Of a DNA stretch of 25,502 bases, positions 15,153-22,034 are shown piece after piece. The DNA comes from CAYYWV01 sp964531525 (GTDB taxonomy: Bacteria; Pseudomonadota; Alphaproteobacteria; JAAXGF01): the NCBI GenBank assembly GCA_964531525.1, contig CAZHDF010000033.1, positions 1-25,502 of the forward strand, in the 5' to 3' direction. The notes below the pieces were generated by a model. The model saw only the letters and a list, made by a program, of their open reading frames with translations. It made no database searches and was not told where the DNA came from. The translations under genes and the position numbers were made by a program. Within the stretch, counting starts at the first letter, position 1. The number at the start of each line of letters is the position of its first letter.

Positions 15153-15614
15153 TCAGCTTTCGTCGTCGTCGCCGAACAGGTTTTCGAGGAAGCCGCCCTT
15201 CTTCTTGCCCTTGCGAATGCCGTGACAAGCGCCGCAGTTCGCCGGTGACCCCGCGCGCGCCCATTGGCTGGCCGAAATTTCGCGACGATGCTTGCGCTTC
15301 CACCACCGGGTTTCGGTAATCCGCGCCCCCTCGCGGCTCGGCTTGCCGGCGTTGGCGACGAGAAAGGCGGCGATCCGATCGCGCACCTTGGGATCGAGGC
15401 TCGCATCCTCGCCGAAGTGATTGCCGAGATCGGCCATGACGCGGCGCCAGGAATCGGCCGACAGCCAGCGCGCCCGATAGGCCATGTGGCAGGCGCCGCA
15501 TTCCTCGGCGACGACGGGATCGGCGGCGCTGCGCAAGCGTTCGGCCTCCTCGGCCCGCGCCGCGCCGGCGGCGACGAGCCCGAGCATGACCGATAGGACA
15601 AGAACGTGGCGCAT
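15153..15614 (-). CDS. Diheme cytochrome c, DHC family (first copy)
   Basis: This 153-residue periplasmic protein has a signal peptide (MRHVLVLSV, AGAARA-EE, cleavage near residue 21). Two CxxCH sites bind heme c: CGACH at 39-43 and CGACH at 127-131. Between them stands the DHC block W..VMADLGNHFGEDASLDP, then RITETRWWKRKHR. The tail GKKKGGFLENLFGDDDES is unlike its neighbours. GAGGAGAG on the minus strand before the ATG at 15614 fixes the start and rejects a longer frame. It is the last gene of the SHP/DHC/cytochrome b cluster. DHC proteins pass electrons between the membrane cytochrome b and SHP. Confidence 0.92.
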   Translation of the reverse strand: MRHVLVLSVMLGLVAAGAARAEEAERLRSAADPVVAEECGACHMAYRARWLSADSWRRVMADLGNHFGEDASLDPKVRDRIAAFLVANAGKPSREGARITETRWWKRKHRREISASQWARAGSPANCGACHGIRKGKKKGGFLENLFGDDDES

Positions 15615-15651
15615 GGAAACTCTCCTCTGTTCGAGGCGGGGGAGTGGAAAT

Positions 15652-16086
15652 TCAGTCATCGTCGGAGCCGCGTCCGGACGCCCTGTGACAAGCGAGGCAA
15701 TTCGCCGGCGACCCCACCCGCGCCCAAACGCTTGCCGGGATTTCGTAACGGTGCGCGCGCCGCCACCACCAGGTTTCGGTGATCCGCAGCACGTCGTCGC
15801 CTTGCTCGGCGCCGTAGCGGGCATAGAAGGCGGCGATATGGTCGCGGGTCTTGGGATCGAGGCTCGCATCGCCGCCGAAATGATTGTCGAGATTGGCCAT
15901 GATCCGCTTCCACGAGCTCTTGGGCAGGAAGCGAGGCGGATACGGCATGTGGCAGGCGCCGCATTCGTCGTTGGCCACCGGATCGGCGAGAATCCGCGGC
16001 TGTGTAGCCGCGGCCGCGGGCGTTCGGGGCCCCGCGACGCCGAGAACGACGAGAAACGCCAGAAACAGGAGCGGAAGAGAGCGCAT
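15652..16086 (-). CDS. Diheme cytochrome c, DHC family (second copy)
   Basis: This 144-residue exported protein has a signal peptide with hydrophobic core LLFLAFLVVLGVAG. Heme sites are CGACH (42-46) and CLACH (130-134). It shares NHFGGDASLDPKTRD and RITETWWW..AHRYEI with the first copy; the two are clearly paralogs (DNHFG/GNHFG, ARVGSPANC/ARAGSPANC) and probably arose by tandem duplication. The ATG at 16086 lies 8 bp after the SHP stop. It ends in SDDD, with no long tail. A duplicate DHC beside SHP suggests a longer or branched periplasmic heme wire. Confidence 0.92.
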   Translation of the reverse strand: MRSLPLLFLAFLVVLGVAGPRTPAAAATQPRILADPVANDECGACHMPYPPRFLPKSSWKRIMANLDNHFGGDASLDPKTRDHIAAFYARYGAEQGDDVLRITETWWWRRAHRYEIPASVWARVGSPANCLACHRASGRGSDDD

Positions 16087-16094
16087 GGGAGACC

Positions 16095-16529
16095 TCAGCG
16101 ACTCATCATGAAGGTGATGAAATCGCCCTTCTCCCGGGCGGTGCAGACCCGGCCGAGCACCGAGCGGCAGTTGCGGCGGAACCATTTCGCGACCTTGCGC
16201 GCGTCGGTGAAGCGCGACGGGTTGACCGAGATCGCCATCGGCTCGATCACCTTGCCGACGCGGGTCTTGCCTTGGGCGCGCGGATCATCGGTATGGCAGG
16301 TCGTGCAGGACGGCGTTTCCGGCTTGCCGCCGGCGTGGCGGGTGGCGAACAACGTCCTTCCCCGCTCGGCCGAGAAGCCGGCGAACCCGGCGTCGGCGGC
16401 CTTCGCCTGGGCGGCGAACTCGGCGAGGATGGCGTCGCGCGCGGGCTCGGCGCGGCCGGGCGCGGCCGCCGTCAGGACGAGGCCGACGGCGAGGGCCGCG
16501 AGGGGCAACATGCGGATCGAAACTCTCAT
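16095..16529 (-). CDS. SHP-type monoheme cytochrome c (DUF1924)
   Basis: This 144-residue periplasmic protein has a signal peptide cleaved near residue 27 (APGRA-EP). A single CTTCH heme site lies at 75-79. The C-terminal half IEPMAISVNPSRFTD...WFRRNC is that of sphaeroides heme protein. Asn103 in SVNP matches the asparagine that serves as the labile sixth heme ligand in SHP and leaves on reduction, so O2 or NO can bind. Two further cysteines (121, 129) may form a disulfide. GGGAG lies 9 nt before the ATG at 16529, which is 4 bp after the upstream stop. It is the presumed terminal small-molecule-binding member of the cluster; its natural substrate is not settled. Confidence 0.9.
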   Translation of the reverse strand: MRVSIRMLPLAALAVGLVLTAAAPGRAEPARDAILAEFAAQAKAADAGFAGFSAERGRTLFATRHAGGKPETPSCTTCHTDDPRAQGKTRVGKVIEPMAISVNPSRFTDARKVAKWFRRNCRSVLGRVCTAREKGDFITFMMSR

Positions 16530-16533
16530 CTGG

Positions 16534-17670
16534 TCAGGCTCCCGTTTTCGGTTCGCCGGCGGTCTTGGTCTCCGGCAGGACGATTTCCTGGTCGTCGAAG
16601 CGGCCGCTCGCCGCGTCGCGATGACAAGCCGCGCAGTTCACCTTGCTCAGCACCGGCGCGGCGGTGAAGCGCGCGGGGGCGATCCCGGCGTGCTTGGCGA
16701 CCCAATAGGGCGTGGCGGTGATGCGCCAGGGCGCCTCGTTCGAGACCGTGCGGAAACGATTGGCGGCCTCGCTGTCCCAGAATTCGGAGGCGTTGGCCGC
16801 GAGGTAGGCGGTGATCGCGCGCGCGGTCTCGGGGTCGAGGCTCGCGTCCTCGCCGAAATGATCGTCGAGATGGGCCATCATCCCGGTCCAGGACGCGGCG
16901 GGCAGCAGGCTGGGGTGAAACGGCGCATGGCAATCGCCGCATTCGGTGGCGTAAGTCTTGTCGAGAGCGAGCGTCGCCGGGTCCGGAACCGGTAGGCGCG
17001 AAAGTCCGACGAGCGTTCCGCCCGCGACCAGCGCGAACGCGCCGAGCGCCGCCGCCGCCGCCCGGGGCCGGGCGGCGCGAGGACGCGGCCGGGGCGAGCC
17101 CGGGGGTAGGCGCTTATCCCCGGTAATCATGGCGCGCACCAGGTTCTCGCGCCCGAGCAGGCTTTCGATCGCGACCCCCGCCACGTGAATGCCGATCATG
17201 GCGAGAAGCAGAACGGTGAGCGGGCCATGCACCGCCTTGGCGGCCTCGCCCAAATCGAAGCCGACCAGCGCCGCGAGCGGCCCCTGGTGCTCCTCGCCGC
17301 CAAGGACGAGCAACCCCGACGCAACGAGCGCGAACACCACGGCGATCAGCGCGAAGATCATCACCGCGCCGGTCGGATTGTGGCCCAGATAATGAGGTGG
17401 GCGCAGCAGGACGAGGCCGCGCAGATGACCGACGATGGCGCGCGGCCCATGGGCGAAATTCGCGAGGCGCGCGTACTCGCTGCCGAAGAAGCCCCAAACG
17501 ACGCGAAAGACGAGCAGCAGCACGAGACCGTAGCCGGCCGCCGCATGCAAGCCCATCCACCACTCGGGCGCGTAGTAGCCGGTCGCGGCCCCCGCCGCGA
17601 CAAGCGCGACGAGCGACCAGTGGAACAGGCGCACCGGCCGGTCCCAGACCCTGACTTCGCGTTCGCTCAC
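16534..17670 (-). CDS. Cytochrome b561-type membrane protein fused to a DHC diheme domain
   Basis: This 378-residue fusion starts at a GTG at 17670. Residues about 8-185 form a Ni,Fe-hydrogenase/b561-like cytochrome b with four transmembrane helices and candidate b-heme histidines at 17 (LFHW), 42 (GLHAAAGY), 148 (AVHGP) and 162 (GIHVAGV). A Pro/Arg-rich linker and a fifth hydrophobic segment (about 205-223) lead to a periplasmic DHC domain with CGDCH (244-248), DHFGEDASLDP and CAACH (346-350). In the usual arrangement cytochrome b and DHC are separate genes; here one is fused and two more DHC genes follow. It probably takes electrons from the quinol pool to the soluble DHCs and SHP. It is the first gene of the cluster. 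Confidence 0.9.
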   Translation of the reverse strand: MSEREVRVWDRPVRLFHWSLVALVAAGAATGYYAPEWWMGLHAAAGYGLVLLLVFRVVWGFFGSEYARLANFAHGPRAIVGHLRGLVLLRPPHYLGHNPTGAVMIFALIAVVFALVASGLLVLGGEEHQGPLAALVGFDLGEAAKAVHGPLTVLLLAMIGIHVAGVAIESLLGRENLVRAMITGDKRLPPGSPRPRPRAARPRAAAAALGAFALVAGGTLVGLSRLPVPDPATLALDKTYATECGDCHAPFHPSLLPAASWTGMMAHLDDHFGEDASLDPETARAITAYLAANASEFWDSEAANRFRTVSNEAPWRITATPYWVAKHAGIAPARFTAAPVLSKVNCAACHRDAASGRFDDQEIVLPETKTAGEPKTGA

Positions 17671-17780
17671 CTCGTTGGCCCCCCGGCCGGTCGCCTCGCG
17701 CCCCGGGGCCTTCGTCGATCTTCGCCCTCGGGGATGCGAATCGTATAGCGCGGGGGAGCTTAACGGCGGCTGAGCGCGCC

Positions 17781-17796
17781 GTTCATTCTCTGTTCA
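17781..17796. promoter_or_regulatory. Direct repeat GTTCA with 11-bp period
   Basis: GTTCA at 17781-17785 recurs at 17792-17796. Half-sites one helical turn apart are typical of OmpR/PhoB-family response regulators. The site lies in the 245-bp divergent spacer between the cytochrome b cluster and the cytochrome c gene at 17916, and TTGACG follows at 17815-17820. Confidence 0.4.
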
Positions 17797-17822
17797 GGGA
17801 GCGCTCGGCGCCGTTTGACGTG

Positions 17823-17850
17823 GATCATGCGCTCGCGATCGGGCATGATC
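17823..17850. promoter_or_regulatory. Inverted repeat GATCATGC-N12-GCATGATC
   Basis: Perfect 8-bp arms (17823-17830, 17843-17850) lie just 3' of the -35-like TTGACG at 17815-17820, where the spacer and -10 would be, and 66 bp before the cytochrome c ATG. This is the expected place for a repressor or MerR-type activator. No good -10 sequence is present, which fits an activated promoter. Confidence 0.45.
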
Positions 17851-17915
17851 GCAGCTTCGGGCCGTCGCCCCGCAGGGCTGGCCGGCGTTCATACCGACCA
17901 GAAGGAAGCGAAGAG

Positions 17916-18458
17916 ATGACCCCACGCGAAGCGAAAACGCCATCGCCATGGAAAAATCGCGCCACGGGCGCGCTCGCGGCCGTCGCCGCGCTCGGTCTCG
18001 TCCTCCTCGGCGCCGAACGCGCGCTTGCCGCGCATACCAAGGACCATGGCGATGTCGCCGAGTCCAACGGCTCGATGATGAACGACGAACACCAAAGCAG
18101 GCTCATGCTGGCGATGCCGATGATGGACCCGAATCGCGGCCGCAAGCTGTTCGCGTCCAAGGGCTGCGTCGTTTGCCATTCGATCAACGGCGTCGGCGGC
18201 GAGGATGCCCCCGCGCTCGACTACAAGATGTCGGACCGGTTCATGAACCCCTTCGATTTCACGGCGCGCATGTGGCGGGGCGCCGAGGCGATGATCTACA
18301 TGCAGCGCGAGGAGCTCGGCGATCAGATCGAGTTTTCCGGCCAGGAGCTCGCCGATATCATCGCCTTCGCCCACGACCCGGCCGAGCAGAAACTCTTCTC
18401 CGTGACCGATATCCCGGGGCAGATCAAGAAGCTCATGAGCAGCAAGCAAGACGAATAG
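17916..18458 (+). CDS. Methionine-rich periplasmic monoheme cytochrome c
   Basis: This is a 180-residue exported cytochrome c. The ATG at 17916 follows a purine-rich AAGGAAG and gives a long but normal signal peptide (core ALAAVAALGLVLLGA, ERALA-AH, cleavage near residue 38); a frame extending upstream would bury it. Between signal and heme lies a segment with six methionines and one histidine in residues 54-70 (SMMNDEHQ, LMLAMPMM). The heme site is CVVCH (84-88), followed by SINGVGGEDAPALDY as in class I cytochromes, then MWRGAEAMIYMQ. It is divergent from the SHP cluster and 362 bp before the copper operon. The methionine density suggests contact with copper, which is inference. Confidence 0.88.
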   Translation: MTPREAKTPSPWKNRATGALAAVAALGLVLLGAERALAAHTKDHGDVAESNGSMMNDEHQSRLMLAMPMMDPNRGRKLFASKGCVVCHSINGVGGEDAPALDYKMSDRFMNPFDFTARMWRGAEAMIYMQREELGDQIEFSGQELADIIAFAHDPAEQKLFSVTDIPGQIKKLMSSKQDE

Positions 18459-18475
18459 CACCCTCCCCGAGCAGA

Positions 18476-18502
18476 ACCGGGAGGCGGTCACCGCCTCCCG
18501 GT
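18476..18502 (+). terminator. Hairpin after the methionine-rich cytochrome c gene
   Basis: A perfect 12-bp stem (ACCGGGAGGCGG at 18476-18487 with 18491-18502) closes the 3-nt loop TCA, 17 bp after the stop. There is no T-tract. Its place between two units on the same strand, before a new promoter, makes a terminator role likely. Confidence 0.6.
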
Positions 18503-18636
18503 CCCCGCGTCATCCTCGCGGCCATGTCCTCGATCGCGCCGCCGATCGGCCCCCCGACGGTCCGGCGCGCCTGATCCGCCGTTTCGCGGCGGCGCGCGTC
18601 TCATGCCCGATCGCGCATCGAATTCGCCGCCCCGGC

Positions 18637-18665
18637 TTGACAAGGGCCGGGGCGAGAGCTATATC
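18637..18665 (+). promoter_or_regulatory. Sigma70 promoter of the copper operon with palindrome over the -35
   Basis: TTGACA (18637-18642) and TATATC (18660-18665) are separated by 17 bp, a near-consensus promoter. Perfect 8-bp arms GCCCCGGC (18629-18636) and GCCGGGGC (18646-18653) bracket the -35, which could be a second protein site. Transcription should begin near 18672 and give a leader of about 150 nt before copZ. Confidence 0.75.
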
Positions 18666-18677
18666 CCCCTCACGCAG

Positions 18678-18701
18678 ACCCCTCCCCTAGGGGGGTGGGG
18701 T
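18678..18701. promoter_or_regulatory. CsoR-like G/C-tract operator at the copper promoter
   Basis: Arms ACCCCTCCCC (18678-18687) and GGGGTGGGGT (18692-18701) are inverted with one mismatch around TAGG. C-tract/G-tract inverted repeats are the known DNA targets of CsoR/RcnR-family repressors, and a member is encoded 0.3 kb downstream. The site begins 12 bp after the -10 and covers the expected start point, where binding would block transcription. T-runs that a terminator needs are absent after it. Confidence 0.6.
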
Positions 18702-18717
18702 AAAAAATTAAGGAACC

Positions 18718-18788
18718 ACGACCGGGGTCGAGGCCCCCAGGCGCTATTTCCCTTGGCAAGCGCCCTGAGGCCCCGCCCCGGCCGTCGT
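18718..18788 (+). promoter_or_regulatory. Structured 5' leader of copZ
   Basis: ACGACCGGGG (18718-18727) can pair with 18776-18788, leaving a 3-nt bulge. Inside, GGCGCT/AGCGCC (18740-18745, 18759-18764) forms a further stem. The fold ends about 15 nt before the copZ ribosome site AAAGGAG (18804-18810). I match it to no known riboswitch; it may affect RNA stability or translation. Confidence 0.4.
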
Positions 18789-18820
18789 TCCCGGGACCCA
18801 AGTAAAGGAGAAAATAGACG

Positions 18821-19021
18821 ATGATCCATCTCAAGATCGAAGGCATGACCTGCGAGCATTGTGCCAAGTCGGTGCGCGAGGCATTGTCGAAAATTCCCGG
18901 CGTCGAGAATGTCGCCGAGGTCAGCGTCGAGCGCGGCGAGGCGCTGGTCACGGGCGAGGTGGACACGGCGGCGCTGATCGCGGCCGTGCGCGAAGAGGGC
19001 TACGAGGCCCGCGTCGCATGA
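18821..19021 (+). CDS. copZ: Copper chaperone CopZ (HMA domain)
   Basis: This 66-residue protein is a single heavy-metal-associated domain with a ferredoxin-like fold. The metal loop is GMTCEHC (Cys11, Cys14), and the GYEA near the end is the usual loop before the last strand. AAAGGAG at 18804-18810, 10 nt before the ATG, fixes the start. It should carry Cu(I) in the cytosol to the CopA ATPase and perhaps to the repressor. It is the first gene of the operon, and its TGA overlaps the next start (ATGA at 19018-19021), indicating translational coupling. Confidence 0.92.
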   Translation: MIHLKIEGMTCEHCAKSVREALSKIPGVENVAEVSVERGEALVTGEVDTAALIAAVREEGYEARVA

Positions 19022-19329
19022 CCGCGCAAGCGGCGCAGGCGGCGTGTTGCGGCCATGTGCTGCGCCTCGATTCCTCGGCGCGCGAGGATGCGCGCCGCCG
19101 GCTGCTGTCGATCCGCGGCCATATCGAGGGCATCCTGCGCATGCTCGAGACCGAATCGGTCTACTGCGTCGACGTGCTCAAGCAAATCAAGGCCGTCGAC
19201 GGAGCGCTCGACAAGGTCGGCGACCTCATCCTCCGCAGCCATCTCCGCGATCACGTCGTCACCGCTCACGAGCGCGGCGACGAAGGCGCGATCGTCGACG
19301 AGTTGATGGAAGTGCTCAAATACCGCTGA
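19018..19329 (+). CDS. csoR: Copper-sensing CsoR/RcnR-family repressor with Cys-His-His site
   Basis: This 103-residue all-helical DNA-binding repressor belongs to the DUF156 family. Conserved blocks are RLLSIRGHIEGILRMLE and YCVDVLKQIKAVDGALDKVG. In M. tuberculosis CsoR copper is held by Cys36, His61 and Cys65. Here Cys50 and His75 hold the same 25-residue spacing, but the third ligand position is His79, not Cys (SHLRDH). Cys-His-His is nearer to RcnR-type sites. An unusual N-terminus (ACCGH, residues 9-13) offers extra Cys/His ligands. The copZ and copA neighbours and the CsoR-like operator argue for Cu(I) as the signal. The ATG overlaps the copZ stop by 4 nt. Confidence 0.9.
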   Translation: MTAQAAQAACCGHVLRLDSSAREDARRRLLSIRGHIEGILRMLETESVYCVDVLKQIKAVDGALDKVGDLILRSHLRDHVVTAHERGDEGAIVDELMEVLKYR

Positions 19330-19400
19330 GTCCGGCGGAAGGAATTCCCACCGGTCCTGACGAGACCGCCGGAACTGGCGGCACGCCGGGTTGCACCGCG

Positions 19401-19416
19401 GCGCCCTTCGGGGCGC
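19401..19416 (+). promoter_or_regulatory. TTCG-capped hairpin before copA
   Basis: GCGCCC-TTCG-GGGCGC forms a perfect 6-bp stem with a C(UUCG)G tetraloop, 6 nt upstream of the copA ribosome site AAGGAG (19423-19428). With no T-tract it is more likely a processing or stability element that separates copZ-csoR from copA expression. Confidence 0.55.
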
Positions 19417-19437
19417 GCCCGTAAGGAGAAACGGAAC

Positions 19438-21960
19438 ATGGACCAGACAGTCACATTTCCGGTCGAGGGCATGACTTGCGCCTCATGCGTCGGCCGCATC
19501 GAGCGCGCGCTCAAGGGAGTGTCCGGCGTCCGCGACGCCGAGGTCAATCTCGCGACCGAGAAGGCGCGGGTCGCCTTCGATTCGGACCAAACCGACATCC
19601 CGACGCTTCTGGCGGCGGTCGAGAAGGCCGGCTACCACGCGGCCGCGAGCAGCCGCGAGATCGGCGTCGAGGGCATGACCTGCGCGTCCTGCGTCGGCCG
19701 CATCGAGCGCGCGCTCAAGAAGCTCGACGGCGTGGTCGAGGCGAGCGTCAACCTCGCGACCGGGAAGGCGAGCGTCACTTATCTCGCCGACGTGGTCGAC
19801 GTCGACCGCATCAAGGACGCGATCACGCAGGCCGGCTACACGCCCCGCGATCTCGCCGAGGAGACCCCGGGCGAGGACCACGAGCGCGCCGCCCGCGAGC
19901 GCGAGGTCGCCGAGCTTCGGCGCACCGTCATCTTCGCCGCCGCGTTCACGATCCCGCTGTTCCTGGTCGCCATGCTGCGCTATCTGCCCACGGTCGAGAG
20001 CGCGATGCTCACGGTCCTGCCCGAGCGCGGCTGGATGTGGATCGAGATGATCCTCGCCACCCCGGTGCAGTTCTATGCCGGGCGCCGTTTCTATCGCCAC
20101 GGCTGGGCCGAATTGAGCCATTTCAACCCGGGCATGAACAGCCTGGTGATGCTGGGCAGCAGCGCGGCCTACTTCTATTCGCTGCTCGCCCTGATCGCGC
20201 CCGAATTCTTCCCCGAGGGTTCGGCGACCACCTATTTCGAGGCCGCCGGCGTGATCATCACCCTGATCCTGCTCGGCCGCCTGTTCGAGGCGGTCGCCAA
20301 GGGCCGCACCTCCGAGGCGATCAAGAAGCTGATGACGCTTCAGGCGCGGACCGCGCGCGTGCTGCGCGACGGCGAGGAGATCGAGATCCCGATCGAGGAC
20401 GTCGTGACCGGCGACCATGTGCTGGTCCGCCCGGGCGAGCGCCTGCCGGTCGACGGCCGGGTCATCGAGGGCGCGAGCTACGTCGACGAATCGATGATCA
20501 CCGGCGAGCCGATCCCGGTCGAGAAGGGACCGGGCGCCGAGGTCGTCGGCGGCACGGTCAACAAGACCGGCGCGTTCACGCTCGAAGCGACGCGCGTCGG
20601 CGCCGACACGGTGCTCAGCCAGATCATCAAGATGGTCGAGGAGGCGCAAGGCTCGAAACCGCCGATCCAGGCCCTCGCCGACAAGATCGCCTCTGTCTTC
20701 GTGCCCATCGTGCTCGTCATCTCGGCAATCACCTTCGGCGTGTGGTTCGTCTTCGGACCGGCGCCGGCGCTGAGCTTCGCCTTCGTGACCGCGGTCTCGG
20801 TTCTGCTCATCGCCTGCCCCTGCGCCATGGGGCTCGCGACGCCGACCGCGATCATGGTCGGCACCGGAAAGGGCGCCGAGATGGGCGTTCTGTTCCGCAA
20901 GGGCGCGGCGCTCGAGATGCTGGCCCGGGTGCGGACCGTGGTGCTCGACAAGACCGGCACGCTCACCCTCGGCCGGCCGACGCTGACCGATCTCGTCGAT
21001 CTGCGCCCGGATGCCGAGGTGGGAGCCGGCACCGACGATATCCTGCGCCTGGTCGCCGCCGCGGAAAGCAAGAGCGAGCATCCGATCGCCGACGCCATCG
21101 TGCGCGCGGCGAAGGACCGCGGCATCGAGCTTCCCGCCGTCACCACCTTCGACGCCGAGGCCGGCTACGGCATCGTCGCCGAGGCCGACGGGCACAAGCT
21201 CCATGTCGGCGCCGACCGCTATATGGAGAAGCTGGGCCTCGACCTCGGCGACGGAGCGACGAGCGGCGCGGCGCTCGCGCGCCAGGGCAAGACGCCGCTC
21301 TACGCCGCGATCGACGGCCAGCTCGTCGCCGTCATCGCGGTCGCCGATCCGCTCAAGGAAGGCAGCCGCGAGGCGGTCGAGGCGCTGCACGCGCTCGGCC
21401 TCGAGGTCGCCATGCTGACCGGCGACAACCGGGCCACCGCCGAGGCGATCGCCGCCGAGGCCGGCATCGACCGGGTGCTCGCCGAGGTGCTGCCCGACCA
21501 GAAGGCCGCCGAGGTTCGCCGCCTTCAGGCCGAGGGCAAGAAGGTCGCCTTCGTCGGCGACGGCATCAACGATGCCCCGGCGCTCGCCCAGGCCGACGTC
21601 GGCATCGCCATCGGCACCGGCACCGACGTCGCCATCGAGGCGGGCGACGTGATCCTGATGTCGGGCGATTTGCGCGGCATCGTCAACGCCACGGGATTGT
21701 CGAAGAAGACGCTGCGCACCATCTGGCTCAACTTCTTCTGGGCTTACGCCTACAACATCTCGCTGATCCCGCTCGCCGCCGGCGCGCTCTACCCGGTGCT
21801 CGGCATCCTGCTGAACCCGATGCTCGCGGCCGCGGCGATGAGCATCTCGAGCCTGTTCGTGGTCGTCAACTCGCTTAGGCTGCGGCACTTCCGGCCTCCG
21901 CTCGCCGCCACGGCGCCCGAGCCCAAGCCCACATTCGACCCGGCCGCGCAGGCCGCCTGA
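19438..21960 (+). CDS. copA: Cu(I)-exporting P1B-type ATPase CopA
   Basis: This 840-residue inner-membrane pump has two N-terminal HMA domains, each with GMTCASC (Cys14/17 and Cys82/85). Eight transmembrane helices follow. The ion path has CPC (460-462), YN in AYAYNISLIP and M..SS in AMSISSLF, the set of Cu(I)-specific P1B-1 ATPases. Catalytic marks are TGE in MITGEPIPVEKG, the phosphorylated Asp504 in DKTGTLT, HP at 548-549, MLTGDN and GDGINDAP. AAGGAG lies 9 nt before the ATG. It expels cytosolic Cu(I) to the periplasm, supplied by CopZ. A strong hairpin follows it, and the propeller gene continues on the same strand 74 bp later. Confidence 0.96.
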   Translation: MDQTVTFPVEGMTCASCVGRIERALKGVSGVRDAEVNLATEKARVAFDSDQTDIPTLLAAVEKAGYHAAASSREIGVEGMTCASCVGRIERALKKLDGVVEASVNLATGKASVTYLADVVDVDRIKDAITQAGYTPRDLAEETPGEDHERAAREREVAELRRTVIFAAAFTIPLFLVAMLRYLPTVESAMLTVLPERGWMWIEMILATPVQFYAGRRFYRHGWAELSHFNPGMNSLVMLGSSAAYFYSLLALIAPEFFPEGSATTYFEAAGVIITLILLGRLFEAVAKGRTSEAIKKLMTLQARTARVLRDGEEIEIPIEDVVTGDHVLVRPGERLPVDGRVIEGASYVDESMITGEPIPVEKGPGAEVVGGTVNKTGAFTLEATRVGADTVLSQIIKMVEEAQGSKPPIQALADKIASVFVPIVLVISAITFGVWFVFGPAPALSFAFVTAVSVLLIACPCAMGLATPTAIMVGTGKGAEMGVLFRKGAALEMLARVRTVVLDKTGTLTLGRPTLTDLVDLRPDAEVGAGTDDILRLVAAAESKSEHPIADAIVRAAKDRGIELPAVTTFDAEAGYGIVAEADGHKLHVGADRYMEKLGLDLGDGATSGAALARQGKTPLYAAIDGQLVAVIAVADPLKEGSREAVEALHALGLEVAMLTGDNRATAEAIAAEAGIDRVLAEVLPDQKAAEVRRLQAEGKKVAFVGDGINDAPALAQADVGIAIGTGTDVAIEAGDVILMSGDLRGIVNATGLSKKTLRTIWLNFFWAYAYNISLIPLAAGALYPVLGILLNPMLAAAAMSISSLFVVVNSLRLRHFRPPLAATAPEPKPTFDPAAQAA

Positions 21961-21973
21961 AACGAAACCTCGC

Positions 21974-22010
21974 GCCGGACCCGGCACCCCCCACCGCCGC
22001 CGGGTCCGGC
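21974..22010 (+). promoter_or_regulatory. Strong hairpin between copA and the propeller gene
   Basis: GCCGGACCCGGC (21974-21985) pairs perfectly over 12 bp with 21999-22010 around a 13-nt C-rich loop. No T-tract follows. The ribosome site AAGGAG of the next gene is about 10 nt downstream. It may be a partial terminator that reduces read-through, or a stabiliser of the copA mRNA 3' end. Confidence 0.6.
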
Positions 22011-22034
22011 ACGTCAACCGAAGGAGACCGAGCG

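Noticed and set aside
18678..18701. G/C-tract inverted repeat as a rho-independent terminator
   Set aside because: On the plus strand it is followed by A-rich, not T-rich, sequence and it lies directly after a strong promoter; an operator fits better.
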